Shown piece by piece: positions 11,894 through 22,299 of a stretch of 64,000 nucleotides of DNA; the stretch's first letter is position 1, and every line of letters begins with the position of its first letter. This stretch comes from Anaspis maculata (lineage: Eukaryota; Arthropoda; Insecta; Coleoptera; Scraptiidae): the NCBI GenBank assembly GCA_949128115.1, contig OX421964.1, positions 46,230,601-46,294,600 on the forward strand, in the 5' to 3' direction. The position numbers and the translations under genes are program-made. The notes beneath the pieces were generated by a model. The model saw only the letters and a list, made by a program, of their open reading frames with translations. It ran no database searches and was not told the DNA's origin.

Positions 11894-13873
11894 TAAAGTG
11901 CTCAACAATGAAAGTGTTACAAAGCAAAAATTCACCCAATTTTGAACCGCTGTAACTTTTGATTGGCACAAACGATTCTGATTCTGTTCCAAGTACTGAA
12001 AAGCCCAATCTTTTGGCCATCTTTATTGTCGATATGGAATCCATAGAGCCCCTTATAAAATTTCTACAGGGTGATGAACAGAGCAGTTCAAAATTGATGG
12101 AAGTTCAACATACCGTTTTCCTTACATTTTTTTTTCCGGGAGTATCAACACCAAATTTATGAAGAACGATGTGTTCCCTCGAAACGGTTTTTGAATTTTC
12201 GGGATTCCAGTCGAAACAGCCAAAATGTGATTTTTTATTGTGAATACTGTATATTATTCCTGTAGCAACGCAAAAACGTTGGAACTTTTCGTATCAAGAT
12301 GACGCCACTTGGTAGGCTTGTTCACTGGACAATTTTGAGCAATTTGACTTGCAAAACGTTCCTATTGTCTAGTGTAGGAGTGGAGAAAAGCCCAGTGGCA
12401 GTGTACTTTTTGGTACTACTCCTAAAATTCGAGTTTTTAGCATTAAAAAAAGGTTAATTCTTATTCTCTTTAGTCAACATGGGACTACGTTATTACAATT
12501 GGATTAACAACATTTCCGCCATTTTGGATTTTTTTGCCTTTACCTCAAATTTCAAAACATAGGCATGTTTGGCATCATTTCTTGAAATGTTGGTCCCCTA
12601 AATGGGATTCTGTCGATAAGATCTGGTCTATCTGTTTGTTTATCTGTCTATCTCTTTCCGAAAAAATATTTATAGAATTTTTAACCCCACCCCCCCTTCT
12701 TCCTAAAATTCTCTGAGTGTCCAATTTGATATTCTTGACCTCTCAATTCTTTTCAATGCAGTAAACGTCATCCTGCATAGCATCGGGAGAGATAATTTTC
12801 TGTGGAAAAAATGCCACCCAAATTTCACCCTTTCGCTCCCCCCACCTCATCTCAAAAATCTAAAATGGCAATACCTACTTTATGATACATCAAATTGAAG
12901 GAAATGAAATTCTCTCCATGAACAAAATTTTTTCAAACTTTTTAAAACCCCCATTTTCCTCACAAAACATCCCAAATGTCTAATTTATTTAGAGAGGGGT
13001 TGAAAATTTCAAAAAAATTGTTTTCGGAACGAAAATTCAATTCCCTTCAATTTGATGTATCACAAAGTAGGTAGTGCTTCGTAAAATTTTGAAGCTGAGG
13101 TGGAGGAGAGCAAAAGGGTCAATTTGGGTAGCACTTTTCCCACCGAAATTTTTTTTCTTCGATGTTTTCTATGATGACACTGACTGAATTAAAAACAATT
13201 GAGAAGTCCAGAATTAAAAATAAGACAGTCAGAGAATTTTTAGGGCGAAAAAAGGTGGGGTTAATATTTTTGTAAATATTTTTTTCAGAAAGAAAATTTA
13301 AATCTCTTCAATTTGATGTATCGCAAGGTAGGTTATGTCGTTTGAAATTTCAAAGTTGGGGTGAGTGGGGGCGAGGGGGCTCAAGATAGAAACTTGCCAA
13401 TTTATGTTTTAGATGTCTCCTTTGATATGAAAATCGACCTGTTTTTGCTCGAAGAAATATTCACTAGGAATCGGGAGTTATTGCAGGTGGATAGTTTTCA
13501 AATGGTCACCCGGTGCAGTATTCACAATAAAAAATCACATTTTGGCTGTTTCGACTGGAATCCCGAAAATTCAAAAACCGTTTCGAGGGAACACATCATT
13601 CTTCATAAATTTGGTGTTAATACTCCCAAAAAGATTTTTTTGCGAAAATGGGGGTATGTTGAACTTTCATCAATTTTGCACTGCTCTGTTCATCACCCTG
13701 TAGAAAATTTATGAAAAACTCTATGCATTTCATATTGACAAGGAAGATGGCCAAAAGATTGAGCTATTCAGTACTTTAAACAAAATCAGAATCATATGTG
13801 CCAATCAAAAGTTATAGCGGTTCAAAATTGAGTGAATTTTTGCTTTGTAACACTTTCATTGTTGAGCAGTTTA
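11894..13873. mobile_element. Foldback element FB-A, copy 2, interrupted by an FB-B fragment
   Basis: The left arm (TAAAGTGCTCAACAATGAAAG at 11894, through AAAATGTGATTTTTTATTG and GAATACTG near 12250) is the reverse complement of the right arm (CAGTATTCACAATAAAAAAT from about 13530 to GAGCAGTTTA at 13873). The ends share the AACTGCTC terminus with the other FB-A copies and abut TA dinucleotides, consistent with TA target duplication. Between the arms lie a diverged centre and an FB-B copy whose right end sits against the right arm. No transposase is seen. Confidence 0.75.
12650..13527. mobile_element. FB-B foldback element, left-truncated, inside FB-A copy 2
   Basis: It matches the complete FB-B copy at 33483-34567. 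Shared words run in order: AAATTCTCTGAGTGTCCAA, ACGTCATCCTGCATAGCATC, TTTCGCTCCCCCCACC, then CAATTTGATGTATCACAAAG and, near the right end, AAAATCGACCTGTTTTTGCTC, GGTGGATAGTTTTCAAATGG and TCACCCGG (13526). The left terminus CCGGGTGATC is missing. The right end abuts the FB-A right arm at CAGTATTCAC, while the left arm reads ...ACTGTA, which suggests insertion at a TA that later mutated to CA. Confidence 0.7.
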
Positions 13874-14559
13874 TTTGAAATATAAATCAATGACGACTTC
13901 TGAACTACAAATTTCATGACACTTCCTCATAAAATACTTTGTATCAACAAATGAACACTTTTAGATACTGAAAGTGGTGTCGGACGCAATGAAGCATATT
14001 GGTGAACAGCTTTTCAACCAAGAGGAACAATTTATTTTTACTACAAGTTTTGGGAAAATCAGTCGACAAATGTCATTTTGCAACTATAGAACTTCCAATT
14101 TCTACGCAATTATCAGGTCAAAGTTGATCAAATATCATATTATTACACTAACTTGATAGGACATATTGTCACACTTCTTCTTTTGGAGCACTTCTCAAAA
14201 AGTGCGAAAGTGCTCCGCTTGTGAAAGTCTGTTGTCGATCACACGTTATAAATAAGTTATCAGAAACTCCGCCTGATTTTATGTCATCATACTGAGCTAG
14301 CTTTCACCGAACCAAGCAGAGCGATGTCATAAGTGCAACCATCGTATTGAGTGTTACCCACCGGACGAAACGACTGATGGTGGACGGGTAGCCATTAGCA
14401 TTATGCAATATGATCATGGCGGTTCTTGACTGCCGTTTTAAGAATCCAGATTTTGGTTTCAAAATAACTATCTAGATAAATGCCCTCCTCCCACGGAGTC
14501 GGGCATCCCTACAACCAGCACTCGCGATCGCCTGGCCAAAATTATCGTGAAAATCTAAG
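13874..14559. other. Non-coding stretch between foldback elements
   Basis: No gene or repeat is recognised. A 60-codon frame at 13974-14156 has no recognisable features. Confidence 0.35.
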
Positions 14560-14923
14560 CACTTGTGATATTACTGTTGAATATTTCTTCGAGCAAAAAC
14601 AGGCCGATTTTTATATCGAGGGGGACATCTAAAACATACATTGGCAGATTTCTATCTTCAGCTCCCTCGCCCCCACTCAAACCAACTGTGAAATTTTAAA
14701 CGACACCGCCTACCTTGCGATACATCAAATTGAAGAAAATAAAATTATTGGTTTGAAAAAATATTCTAAAATTTTTAACCCCACCCGTTTTCCCCATAAA
14801 AATTCTCTGAATGTCCTATTTTACATTCTGGACCCCATAATTCTCTTCAATTCAGTCAGCGTCGTCCTAGATAGCACCGAAAAATAGAATTTTCGGTGGA
14901 AAAAGTGCTCAGTTCATTTCTTA

Positions 14924-17117
14924 AAAGATGCACCTTACGTCATCGATCGTATGCGTGTGAATTAAGGACGGAGTCAAATTGGTAAAATGAGGCGTTGCGG
15001 AATCAATCCGTCTGAGTTTATTCCTTGACAGAAATCTATCATTTGAGTCTTTTTGGAAAGCTACAAGGATGTATTCCTTCAGTTTGAGCCTATGGATATT
15101 TTCAAATTCTAAAAAAAATTCAAGTTTTTAAAAAATAATTTTTGGATTTCGGAAATGTCTATATAGCCCAGGCGCCAGGGAGCAAAAATCAGCTAAATAA
15201 GGAAATTATTGTTTCCTGGCTGGAAACTAGCTTAAAACGATCTGTGTGACTCAGGTTTTGACATACTAATTTCCCCCCTTTCGGAAATGTCGGCGTCATG
15301 TCGCCATCATCAACAAGAAGTGCACCAGCATGGTTTTTGCCGAATATCTTGATTTTGGGCCACCTGACAGCAAAAGATGTGAGAAGTCATTTTGAAACCA
15401 ATGAAATTTCCCACAGAACAGTTTTTAAATGACCTTTCTGCGACCTATGGTTTTTGAGATAGAGCTTCTGGAAGCGAGAGGCATTGTCGTAAAAGCTCCA
15501 TGGCCACTTGACTCGAAAAACTAAAATGTCGATGTGACAAAAAAAATTCAAAATGAGATTTCTCGAGAATCCTTTATGCTATAGTTGCGATGATGGTCTT
15601 AAACTCTTTCTCTTGAACCGTTTATTACGAATACAGAAAAGTCAAAAACGTCACATTGTACATATACAGGGTGTACTGGGGAAATCAAATCAGATCAGAG
15701 AAATTTTACATATTTCTTCGATTTAGCCTATATGCAACACTCTAAGCACCTAACACGAGTCCAATATCAATATGGATTTGCTCTATAAGCTTCACTTATA
15801 CACTAAAGAAGTGGTCAGCTCACAGCTTTACTGTAAAATGTTTTGAAGGCCCTCTGAAATCATCAAAATATCAAAAATTTACAGTACCAAGAAATGTATA
15901 TAACAGTATATTATATACCAAGGGACCAAAGTGAATTTTTGATTTGAGGATTTGGACTCAAAGGGCCCTCGAGCAACAAACTTTACCCAAGGGATCAAAA
16001 ATTCACTTTGGTTCCTTGGTATATAATATACTGTTACATACATTTCTTGCTACTGTACATTTTGATGATTTCAGAGGGCCTTCAAAACATTTTACAGGAA
16101 GGCTGTGAGCTGACCACTTCTTAAGTGTATAAAGTGAAGCTTACAGAGCAATGCATATTGATATTGGACTCGTGATAAGTGCTTAGAGTTTCGCATAGGC
16201 TAAATCGAAGAAATATGTCAAATTTCTCTGTTCTGATTTGATTCCCGTAGTACACCCTGTATATGTACAATGTGACGTTTTTGACTTTTCAGTATTCGTA
16301 ATCTACGGTTCAAGAGGGAGAGTTTAAGACCATCACCGCAACTATAGCATAAAGAATTCTCGAGTAATGTCATTTTGAATTTTTTTTTGTCACATCGACA
16401 TTTTAGTTTTTCGAGTCAAGTGGCCATGGAACTTTCACGACAATGACTCTCGCTTCTAGAAGCTTTATCTCAAAGACCATAGGTCGCAGAAAATTGATTG
16501 AAAAACCAAACTGTAGGGAATTTCATAGGCTTCGAAATGATTCCTTACATCTTTTGCTGTCAGATGACCCAAAATTAAGATATTCGGCAAAAAACACGCT
16601 GGTGTACTTCTTGTTGATGATGGCGACATGACGCCGACATTTCCGAAAGGGGGGAAATTCGTATGTCAAAACTTAAGCTACACAGATCGTTTTAAGCTAG
16701 TTTCCAGCCAGGAAACAATTATTTCCTTATTGTTTTCCCTGGCGCCTGGGCTAATAGGCTCAAACCAAAGTACATCCTTGTAGCTTTCCAAAAAGACCTG
16801 AATGATAGATTTCTTTCAAGGAATGAACTCAGACGGATTAATTCCGCAACGCCTCATCTTACCAATTTGACTCCGTCCTTAAGATTGAGACGGAAGTCGC
16901 AGTTTGTAGAGGATGCTCTGTACGGGCATGGACAGGGCGAAACAAGCGCTATGCACTACGACTGGATTCATGCAGTTTTTTCTGTAATCATCACGCTTTT
17001 ACCAATAAAGCATGTAAAAGACATGGAAGTCCATGCTGTTTCTTTTCAACACGGTGATACATGACAATAACGTTGCGATTAACTCGAAAATAAATTCGTG
17101 ACGTAAGGTGCATCTTT
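14924..17117. mobile_element. FB-C: 2.2 kb palindromic element with TA target duplication
   Basis: The terminal inverted repeat AAAGATGCACCTTACGTCA begins at 14924 and its complement ends at 17117, flanked by TA at 14922-14923 and 17118-17119. The arms are about 1 kb and continue inward through GGACGGAGTCAAATTGGTAA, GCGTTGCGGAATCAATC and the ends of a central block. The centre near 15920-16025 is a further palindrome containing AGGGACCAAAGTGAATTTTT and GGGCCCTCGAG. A right-arm segment at about 16890-17100 lacks a left counterpart, so one arm has an insertion or the other a deletion. There is no transposase. TA duplication suggests mobilisation by a Tc1/mariner-type enzyme (inference). Confidence 0.85.
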
Positions 17118-17324
17118 TATAAGAATTGAAGTTTATCTACTTTGTGATAGGTACATCAAATCGAAGGGAATTGAATTCTCTTTCTGAAAACAATTTTTGT
17201 TAAATTTTCAACCCCTCCCCTGTTAAATTGGACATTTGGAGTTTTGAAAATTAAAAAAAAAAATTGTTCAAATAGAGAATTTAATTTCCTTCTATTTGAT
17301 TATTACAAATTAGGCATCATCATT

Positions 17325-17751
17325 ATCGATGGGTCCTAATAAGACTAGCTTTATTCGCAGAGCCCGATGTGAAGTAACGTTTCTCGCAGAAGGTCTTTGT
17401 AACTAGCGCAATTCAAAATAGGTCGTTGTAACTGGCGCATCTCGAAATGAACGCAAGTGATTCACTTGCTTCATTGTGTTTTGGTGGATAAAAGCATGCC
17501 CGATTCATCTAAAAACCACCAATCGTTGAATGTGCATCAACCATTTCTCGTCCAGTTCAGAAATTTGGTGGATTTCCGTCGAAATAAGATCCGAAATGTC
17601 AAACGAAAAAGTGATTCACTTGCGTTCATTTCGAGATGCGCCAGTTACAACGACCTATTTTGAATTGCGCTAGTTACAAAGACCTTCTGTGAGAAACGTT
17701 ATTTCACATCGGGCTCTGCGAATAAAGCTAGTCTTATTAGGACCCATCGAT
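17325..17751. mobile_element. FB-D: 0.43 kb hairpin MITE
   Basis: ATCGATGGGTCCTAATAAG begins at 17325 and its complement ends at 17751. Nearly perfect arms of about 140 bp run through CTTTATTCGCAGAGCCCG, GGTCTTTGTAACTAGCGCAA and CATCTCGAAATGAACGCAAG. The arms differ at very few bases, so this looks younger than the FB-B element it interrupts. The target duplication is unclear (possibly TT). It is non-coding; a 68-codon frame across the loop is incidental. Confidence 0.85.
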
Positions 17752-18060
17752 TTCAGATTTTCAAGGTGAGGTAGGGGAGCAAAGAGGCGAATTTGAGTGG
17801 CACTCTTTCCACAGAAAATTTTCTCTTTCGATGCTGTGCAGGATGACGTTGACGTTGCATGAAAGAGAATTGAGAGGTCAAGAATATTAAACTGGACACT
17901 CGGAGAATTTCAAGAAGAAAGGGGATGTTGGGTTGAAAATTTTATAAATACTTTTTTAGAAAGAGAATTTAATTCTGTTAGATTTGATGTATCGCAAAAT
18001 AGGTTGCGAAATTTCAAAGTTGGGTTGAGTGGACGCGAGGGAGCTGAAGATAGAAAGGAC

Positions 18061-19304
18061 CCCGTACATTCCTTATGGGATTTGGCTCCCCGGGGGATTT
18101 GGCTCCCCAGGGGATTTGGCTCAAACTTTGATATGTTGTAGCTCTTGTTGAGGTGATCAAACTTTATCCTTGCACAAATCCTCTAAATTCAACGGTTCAC
18201 CCTCTAGAGGGGGTGGAATCCGGTAGTCACAGAACTAATTTATCACATTTATGGGCTTCAATGAGCAAAAGGTGGATCTATTTTGACGCCGCGAGGTGGT
18301 TCCAGGGTTATACTTGTTGGGTTATACTTTCTAGGGGTATATAGTGTTAAGTAGAAATTAGTTTCACCTGAACGGTCCAGTACCATTGGAATAGAAGCAA
18401 GATTATGATTTAGCTTGTGTTCATTGTCTACTGAGTATGCTTCTGACTCAAAATCTTACAATTTTTCCTAATTTTCCTTATTGTCTATACTGCAAAGCAC
18501 CCCAAGGAAACTCTCGTATCTTCGCGTATATTATCGAAAATTTTCACTTACGCGTACATGCCCCTTGACACAGTGACAAGTGTCACATTAAATATCGCAC
18601 AAGTGGATAACTAGCTGCCAAGACGCTACCATCAAGTCATCATCGTGTCATTCGTAGCAACGCATTTTTTTCCATAGCTCACTCTTATGGAAAAAAGCCA
18701 CGAAATTGACATTACAGACAGAAAATGGGCTTTTAAATTGTTCATTATTATTCGTAAGCACTACTTATGACTGTCCTCAAATTTTTGTGGGTGATAAAAA
18801 GAAACTAAGCAATGTTATGAGATGATAAAGTCTGGGCTTGACAGTACGCACAAAATAGTGGTCAGTTGCGATGTGTTGAAACACAGAACAAAAGTTTCTT
18901 GCCCATTCGCACGTTGGAGTCTCCAGTAAAATTGCCTCTGTTTACGAATTCAGGATGCTAGACCGGATCACAACAATTCAGTTATAACACAGAATTTCTA
19001 TACTCACCTCTCACCTACATGAAGGATTTGCGCTCATATTTCTCTACAAATAAGGTAGGTAGATAGGCAATAAACACCACTTGAAGTGGAATAGCTATGT
19101 CAAAAATGCCAATGAAAATTCCAAGGTAAAACCTTTTAGGGGCTGAATTTCAAGTTAGCGGTGCAACTTACGCCACCCATTCACGGCATCGATAAGTCAA
19201 TCATCGCGTCGGATTTTGTTATGTTGCCATAGTGACCGGACAAAATCCAAAAATAGTTTCCACAAATTTCAAAATTTACAATTTTTTTTTAGATTTTGGA
19301 AATA
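18061..19304. other. Non-coding stretch with a short triplicated motif
   Basis: At about 18078-18121 the motif GGGATTTGGCTCCCC occurs three times in tandem, the third copy incomplete. No gene is seen in the remaining 1.2 kb. Confidence 0.5.
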
Positions 19305-19440
19305 CCAATGGGCTTTAACCAAAGTACATCCTTCTAGCTTTCGAAAGAGACCTGAATGGTAAATTTTTCTCAAGGAATAAACCTACAGCGATTGATTCTG
19401 CAACGCCTTATTTTGCCAATTTAAACTCCATCCTTGAAGC
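19305..19440. repeat. Diverged FB-C arm fragment
   Basis: AACCAAAGTACATCCTTCTAG, AGACCTGAATGGTAAATTT, TCAAGGAATAAACC and GCAACGCCTTATTTTGCC follow the same order as the FB-C right arm at about 16760-16880, with many substitutions. It is an old fragment of the same family. Confidence 0.65.
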
Positions 19441-20182
19441 TCATGCGGACCAAGCACGCACAAACTATAATGCTTATTAGTAGGCAACCAGTATTTATTA
19501 TATACTTATGTTTTCCTTATACAAGCAAAAAATACTCAACTTCTCACTTGCATCTACTTCTACCTTTGTAGGTACTATACATATAGTGCAAAATCGAGAA
19601 ATTTGAATAAGGTAGCATAATTCTAAAATAACTCGCGACTGTGTTGTCGGGGAAGCGTTGAAAAGATAACCCGAAAGCGCGATCCACCTGTAGTACGGGC
19701 CATTTGTTGTTTCTTTCAATAAATGACCGTTGTGGAATGCTATCATAGATATCATACGGGTTTCAGCTGGACCCGCATCTCAACCTGCTTGCTCTTCATA
19801 CCTGCGCAATTTGATATACACAACACCGTGCCATCAGTGAAAAAAATACGAAGAACTGTCGGCTCGCTTGACGGTTACGCGATAAGGTAATGACTAATTG
19901 TTTTGCCAGCTGAGCTCTCGCCATGAAACACGAATTCAGCCTCCAATAAAATTTTATCAAGATATAGCCCCTGCGCGATGCCCGTAGGTACATTCCGATT
20001 TCTTCTTTAACCTGCATTCACGCCCGACGACGTGAGGATATGGATATTTTACGTAATCGCGCGCATTTCATTGAAATATAAATACTTACAAGGATTCGAG
20101 GAGGCTTACACCTCTGCTGCTTGAGCTTGCAAAGAGCTTCTCCATATAGCTACGTATATAAAGTTCACAATGATGTACCTAC
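19441..20182. other. Unique non-coding flank of the LTR element
   Basis: No gene is recognised; minus-strand frames of 73-85 codons lack domains. The last four bases (CTAC, 20179-20182) are the left target duplication of the LTR element. Confidence 0.4.
20179..20182. repeat. Target-site duplication CTAC, left
   Basis: It matches CTAC at 25627-25630 directly after the second LTR. Four-base duplications are usual for Ty3/Gypsy-type integration and five for Copia/BEL; no fifth base matches here. Confidence 0.7.
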
Positions 20183-21217
20183 TGTAGGACGATAAATTTC
20201 TGTAAGTCAGGGAATGCCGGAAGGGCATATCGTTACTCAAAACGATAAGTAAAACAATGATTGAAATTAACGTCTTGTTCCAATAACAATCAACTTTACA
20301 ATTTAATGGAACAATCCAACAATCTTGAACGCAATGGAAGGCGGCGGTTTGGTCATGGTCATGGTCATCTGGTTCTGAAAAGATAAAAATGGGTTTGAGC
20401 ATTACGCTACTCTCATGAATTGATCTCAGGTCAATTCAGTATTTAATTCAACTTCAACTCAGTCTTGAATCATTATGACTTTAAAACAATTCCACTCAGA
20501 GCCTTGAATCAATATGACTCTGGAACATTTTCGCTCAGCCTTACTAAATACGCGACTTGGCCTTCTATAGGCATTATGGAAACATCACGTCATAAATACC
20601 AGCCATAGTCAAGTAAACACCGTGATAATGAAACGTGCAATGGTACCCCCAACGAGCACCTGTTTCCAATACCACATCACGTGTATCAAGCGTGATTATC
20701 TCATTCTAGGTTTGTCTCACGGGTGATCACCTCCGATACCAATAACCTGACCCGTGCCGATTCGTGCAGTGAAGCCAGGGGATACTCGCGCAAGGCTTTT
20801 GAATCCAGCCACACAGAGCCATTCGCTAATCCCGCATCGTGCAATAGGGCCAGGGGATAGTCGCACATGGCCCCTGTAGCGTATTAGCGCAACTAATCCC
20901 GCATCGTGCAATGAGGTCAGGGGATAGTCGCACATGACCTCTGTAGCGTATTAGTTCAGACAAAACCTCCGTTTACTCTGTATAAGCAATGCTGAGGTTT
21001 TCATATTCAATTATTTACATAGGCACAATCATCTACAGTAAACAAGTAGGTATAAGCTCGTGAGAAGACTCACCATTTGGATGTTGACAGCTTCGTAAAT
21101 TTGTCACAGGGAGAAATGCACCTTGTCATCAGTAACTATGCATTATTTCTACACACAAAGGTAAACAAACACAATCAACTGTTGCGGTCAATTGTTATAA
21201 AAAATAGGTGTCTTACA
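20183..21217. repeat. Long terminal repeat, left copy
   Basis: 1,035 bp with TGTA...TACA termini. It contains three tandem hairpin units (20759-20956) and a GGTCAT triplet near 20352. Open frames of 72-98 codons on the minus strand recur identically in the other LTR only because the LTRs are identical. ATTAAA on the minus strand near 20300 could be a polyadenylation signal if the element reads that way. Confidence 0.85.
20759..20956. other. Three structured hairpin units inside the LTR
   Basis: Inner stems are AAGCC/GGCTT (20772-20776, 20794-20798), GGGCC/GGCCC (20847-20851, 20869-20873) and AGGTC/GACCT (20914-20918, 20936-20940). Each closes a 17-nt loop of type AGGGGATAGTCGCACAT. Outer stems are GATTC/GAATC in unit 1, CGCTAAT/ATTAGCG in unit 2 and AACTAAT/ATTAGTT in unit 3. 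Stem bases change in matched pairs while the loop and the 5' strand CGTGCA stay fixed, which argues for a selected fold. GTGC on the 5' side could pair with GCAC (GCGC in unit 1) in the loop. Which strand folds as RNA is unknown. Confidence 0.7.
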
Positions 21218-22299
21218 GTCGGCCATCCTGAAATTCACCTCGCCTCGAGGTGACACCGATTTCTTGTCCGAAGGCGTAAACGCATATCTAACGTTATCGT
21301 TTGATAAGAGAAGACATCAGCGTCAAATCTAGTTCACAGGAAGACCTTCCCAAAACTTCTGAATATCACGAGAACCACAGGCTATTCGCACTTGAGAGAC
21401 GTTGCATAATCAACGTCCAGTCCTTACGTGACGATAATTCCGATAACCATCGAAGAGATGTCTGCTGATAGGGACGCTTGATCATCTAACTTATCCAGGA
21501 AACATACTACAACTTCAAGTGACAGGTATGTAATTGATTTTGGAGAGACTAAACAATCCATACGGAAGTGCGATTTTCATCAGAACTGGCGTTGATGTGA
21601 CCTCAACATCATCAACAGAAACTAGTAATATTGTCATGAACGGGTTAAACCACAATTATAACATGGATACAAAGGGTTAATCGCACACAATCGACAAGGA
21701 GCTATAATTAAGTGAACACTTGGAGCGTTATGGTGAAGAACGTGGAACTAGGATGGAAAGTATGAATCACTTTCAGTTATAGTGGGCCCAACGTATAGCG
21801 TCAGAACAATCTAGCACAATGGTCCGAAGCGTCGATAGTAGAAAAAGACGCAACCAACAATCGTCAGCGAAACAGAAGACTACGTCTCGCACACAACATA
21901 ACGGCACCAAGATAAGAGGGGCAAAAGCGTCAAGCAAACTCAGCTTTTTTTTTTCTATGGGAAAATACGTAGTGGTGTCAGCAAATACTTACTCCGAAAG
22001 CTCAGGAGAAAAATCGTAACAAGAGCACGTGACTATCGAACTCCATCGATCCTCATTATAAAATCAAGGAAGTCAAGACTTCAGGAGTTCAACCAAAATC
22101 TGTTCTTGCAACTTGCAACTTCCGGTTATGCCGGATTCAAAATCATTTCTTTATTTCTTGTGTAAGACATGTGAGTAAGTGTAAGTGTATGATTAAGAGT
22201 AAATGTGTGAGATATATGTGAGTAAATAATTCGAGTGTAGTAGAGCTTATCTCTGGTCTCAGATGTCAACGTGTAGATTATGTGTTTGAATACAACTGT
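21218..22299. other. Interior of the LTR element, left part
   Basis: No PBS of the usual TGG type follows the left LTR. A 66-codon basic frame at 21819-22019 has no recognisable motif. GTGAGTAAGTGTAAGTG-type imperfect repeats lie near 22170-22240. I see no gag or protease. Confidence 0.45.

Larger units (their letters stand above)
14560..18060. mobile_element. FB-B foldback element carrying two nested palindromic elements
   Basis: FB-B left-arm sequence (GAGCAAAAACAGG, TATCGAGGGGGACATCTAAA, CCTTGCGATACATCAAATTG) runs from about 14560 to 14921. It is interrupted by FB-C (14924-17117), resumes at about 17120 (TCTACTTTGTGATAGG, ATCAAATCGAAGGGAATTG), is interrupted again by FB-D (17325-17751), and finishes with right-arm words near 17760-18055 (GTGAGGTAGGGGAGC, GATGCTGTGCAGGATGACG, TTGATGTATCGCAAAATAGG). 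The outer terminus CCGGGTGATC is not clear at either side, so both ends may be truncated. Confidence 0.7.

Noticed and set aside
20717..20935. 72-codon minus-strand frame found twice in the window
   Set aside because: It is duplicated only because the two LTRs are identical, and the sequence is explained better by the hairpin units.
20824..20956. Resemblance of the hairpin 5' strand TAATCCCGC to the start motif of twister ribozymes
   Set aside because: In the observed fold TAAT is paired with ATTA, the other conserved twister parts are not recognisable, and unit 1 lacks the motif. I recall the consensus only roughly, so I make no ribozyme call.
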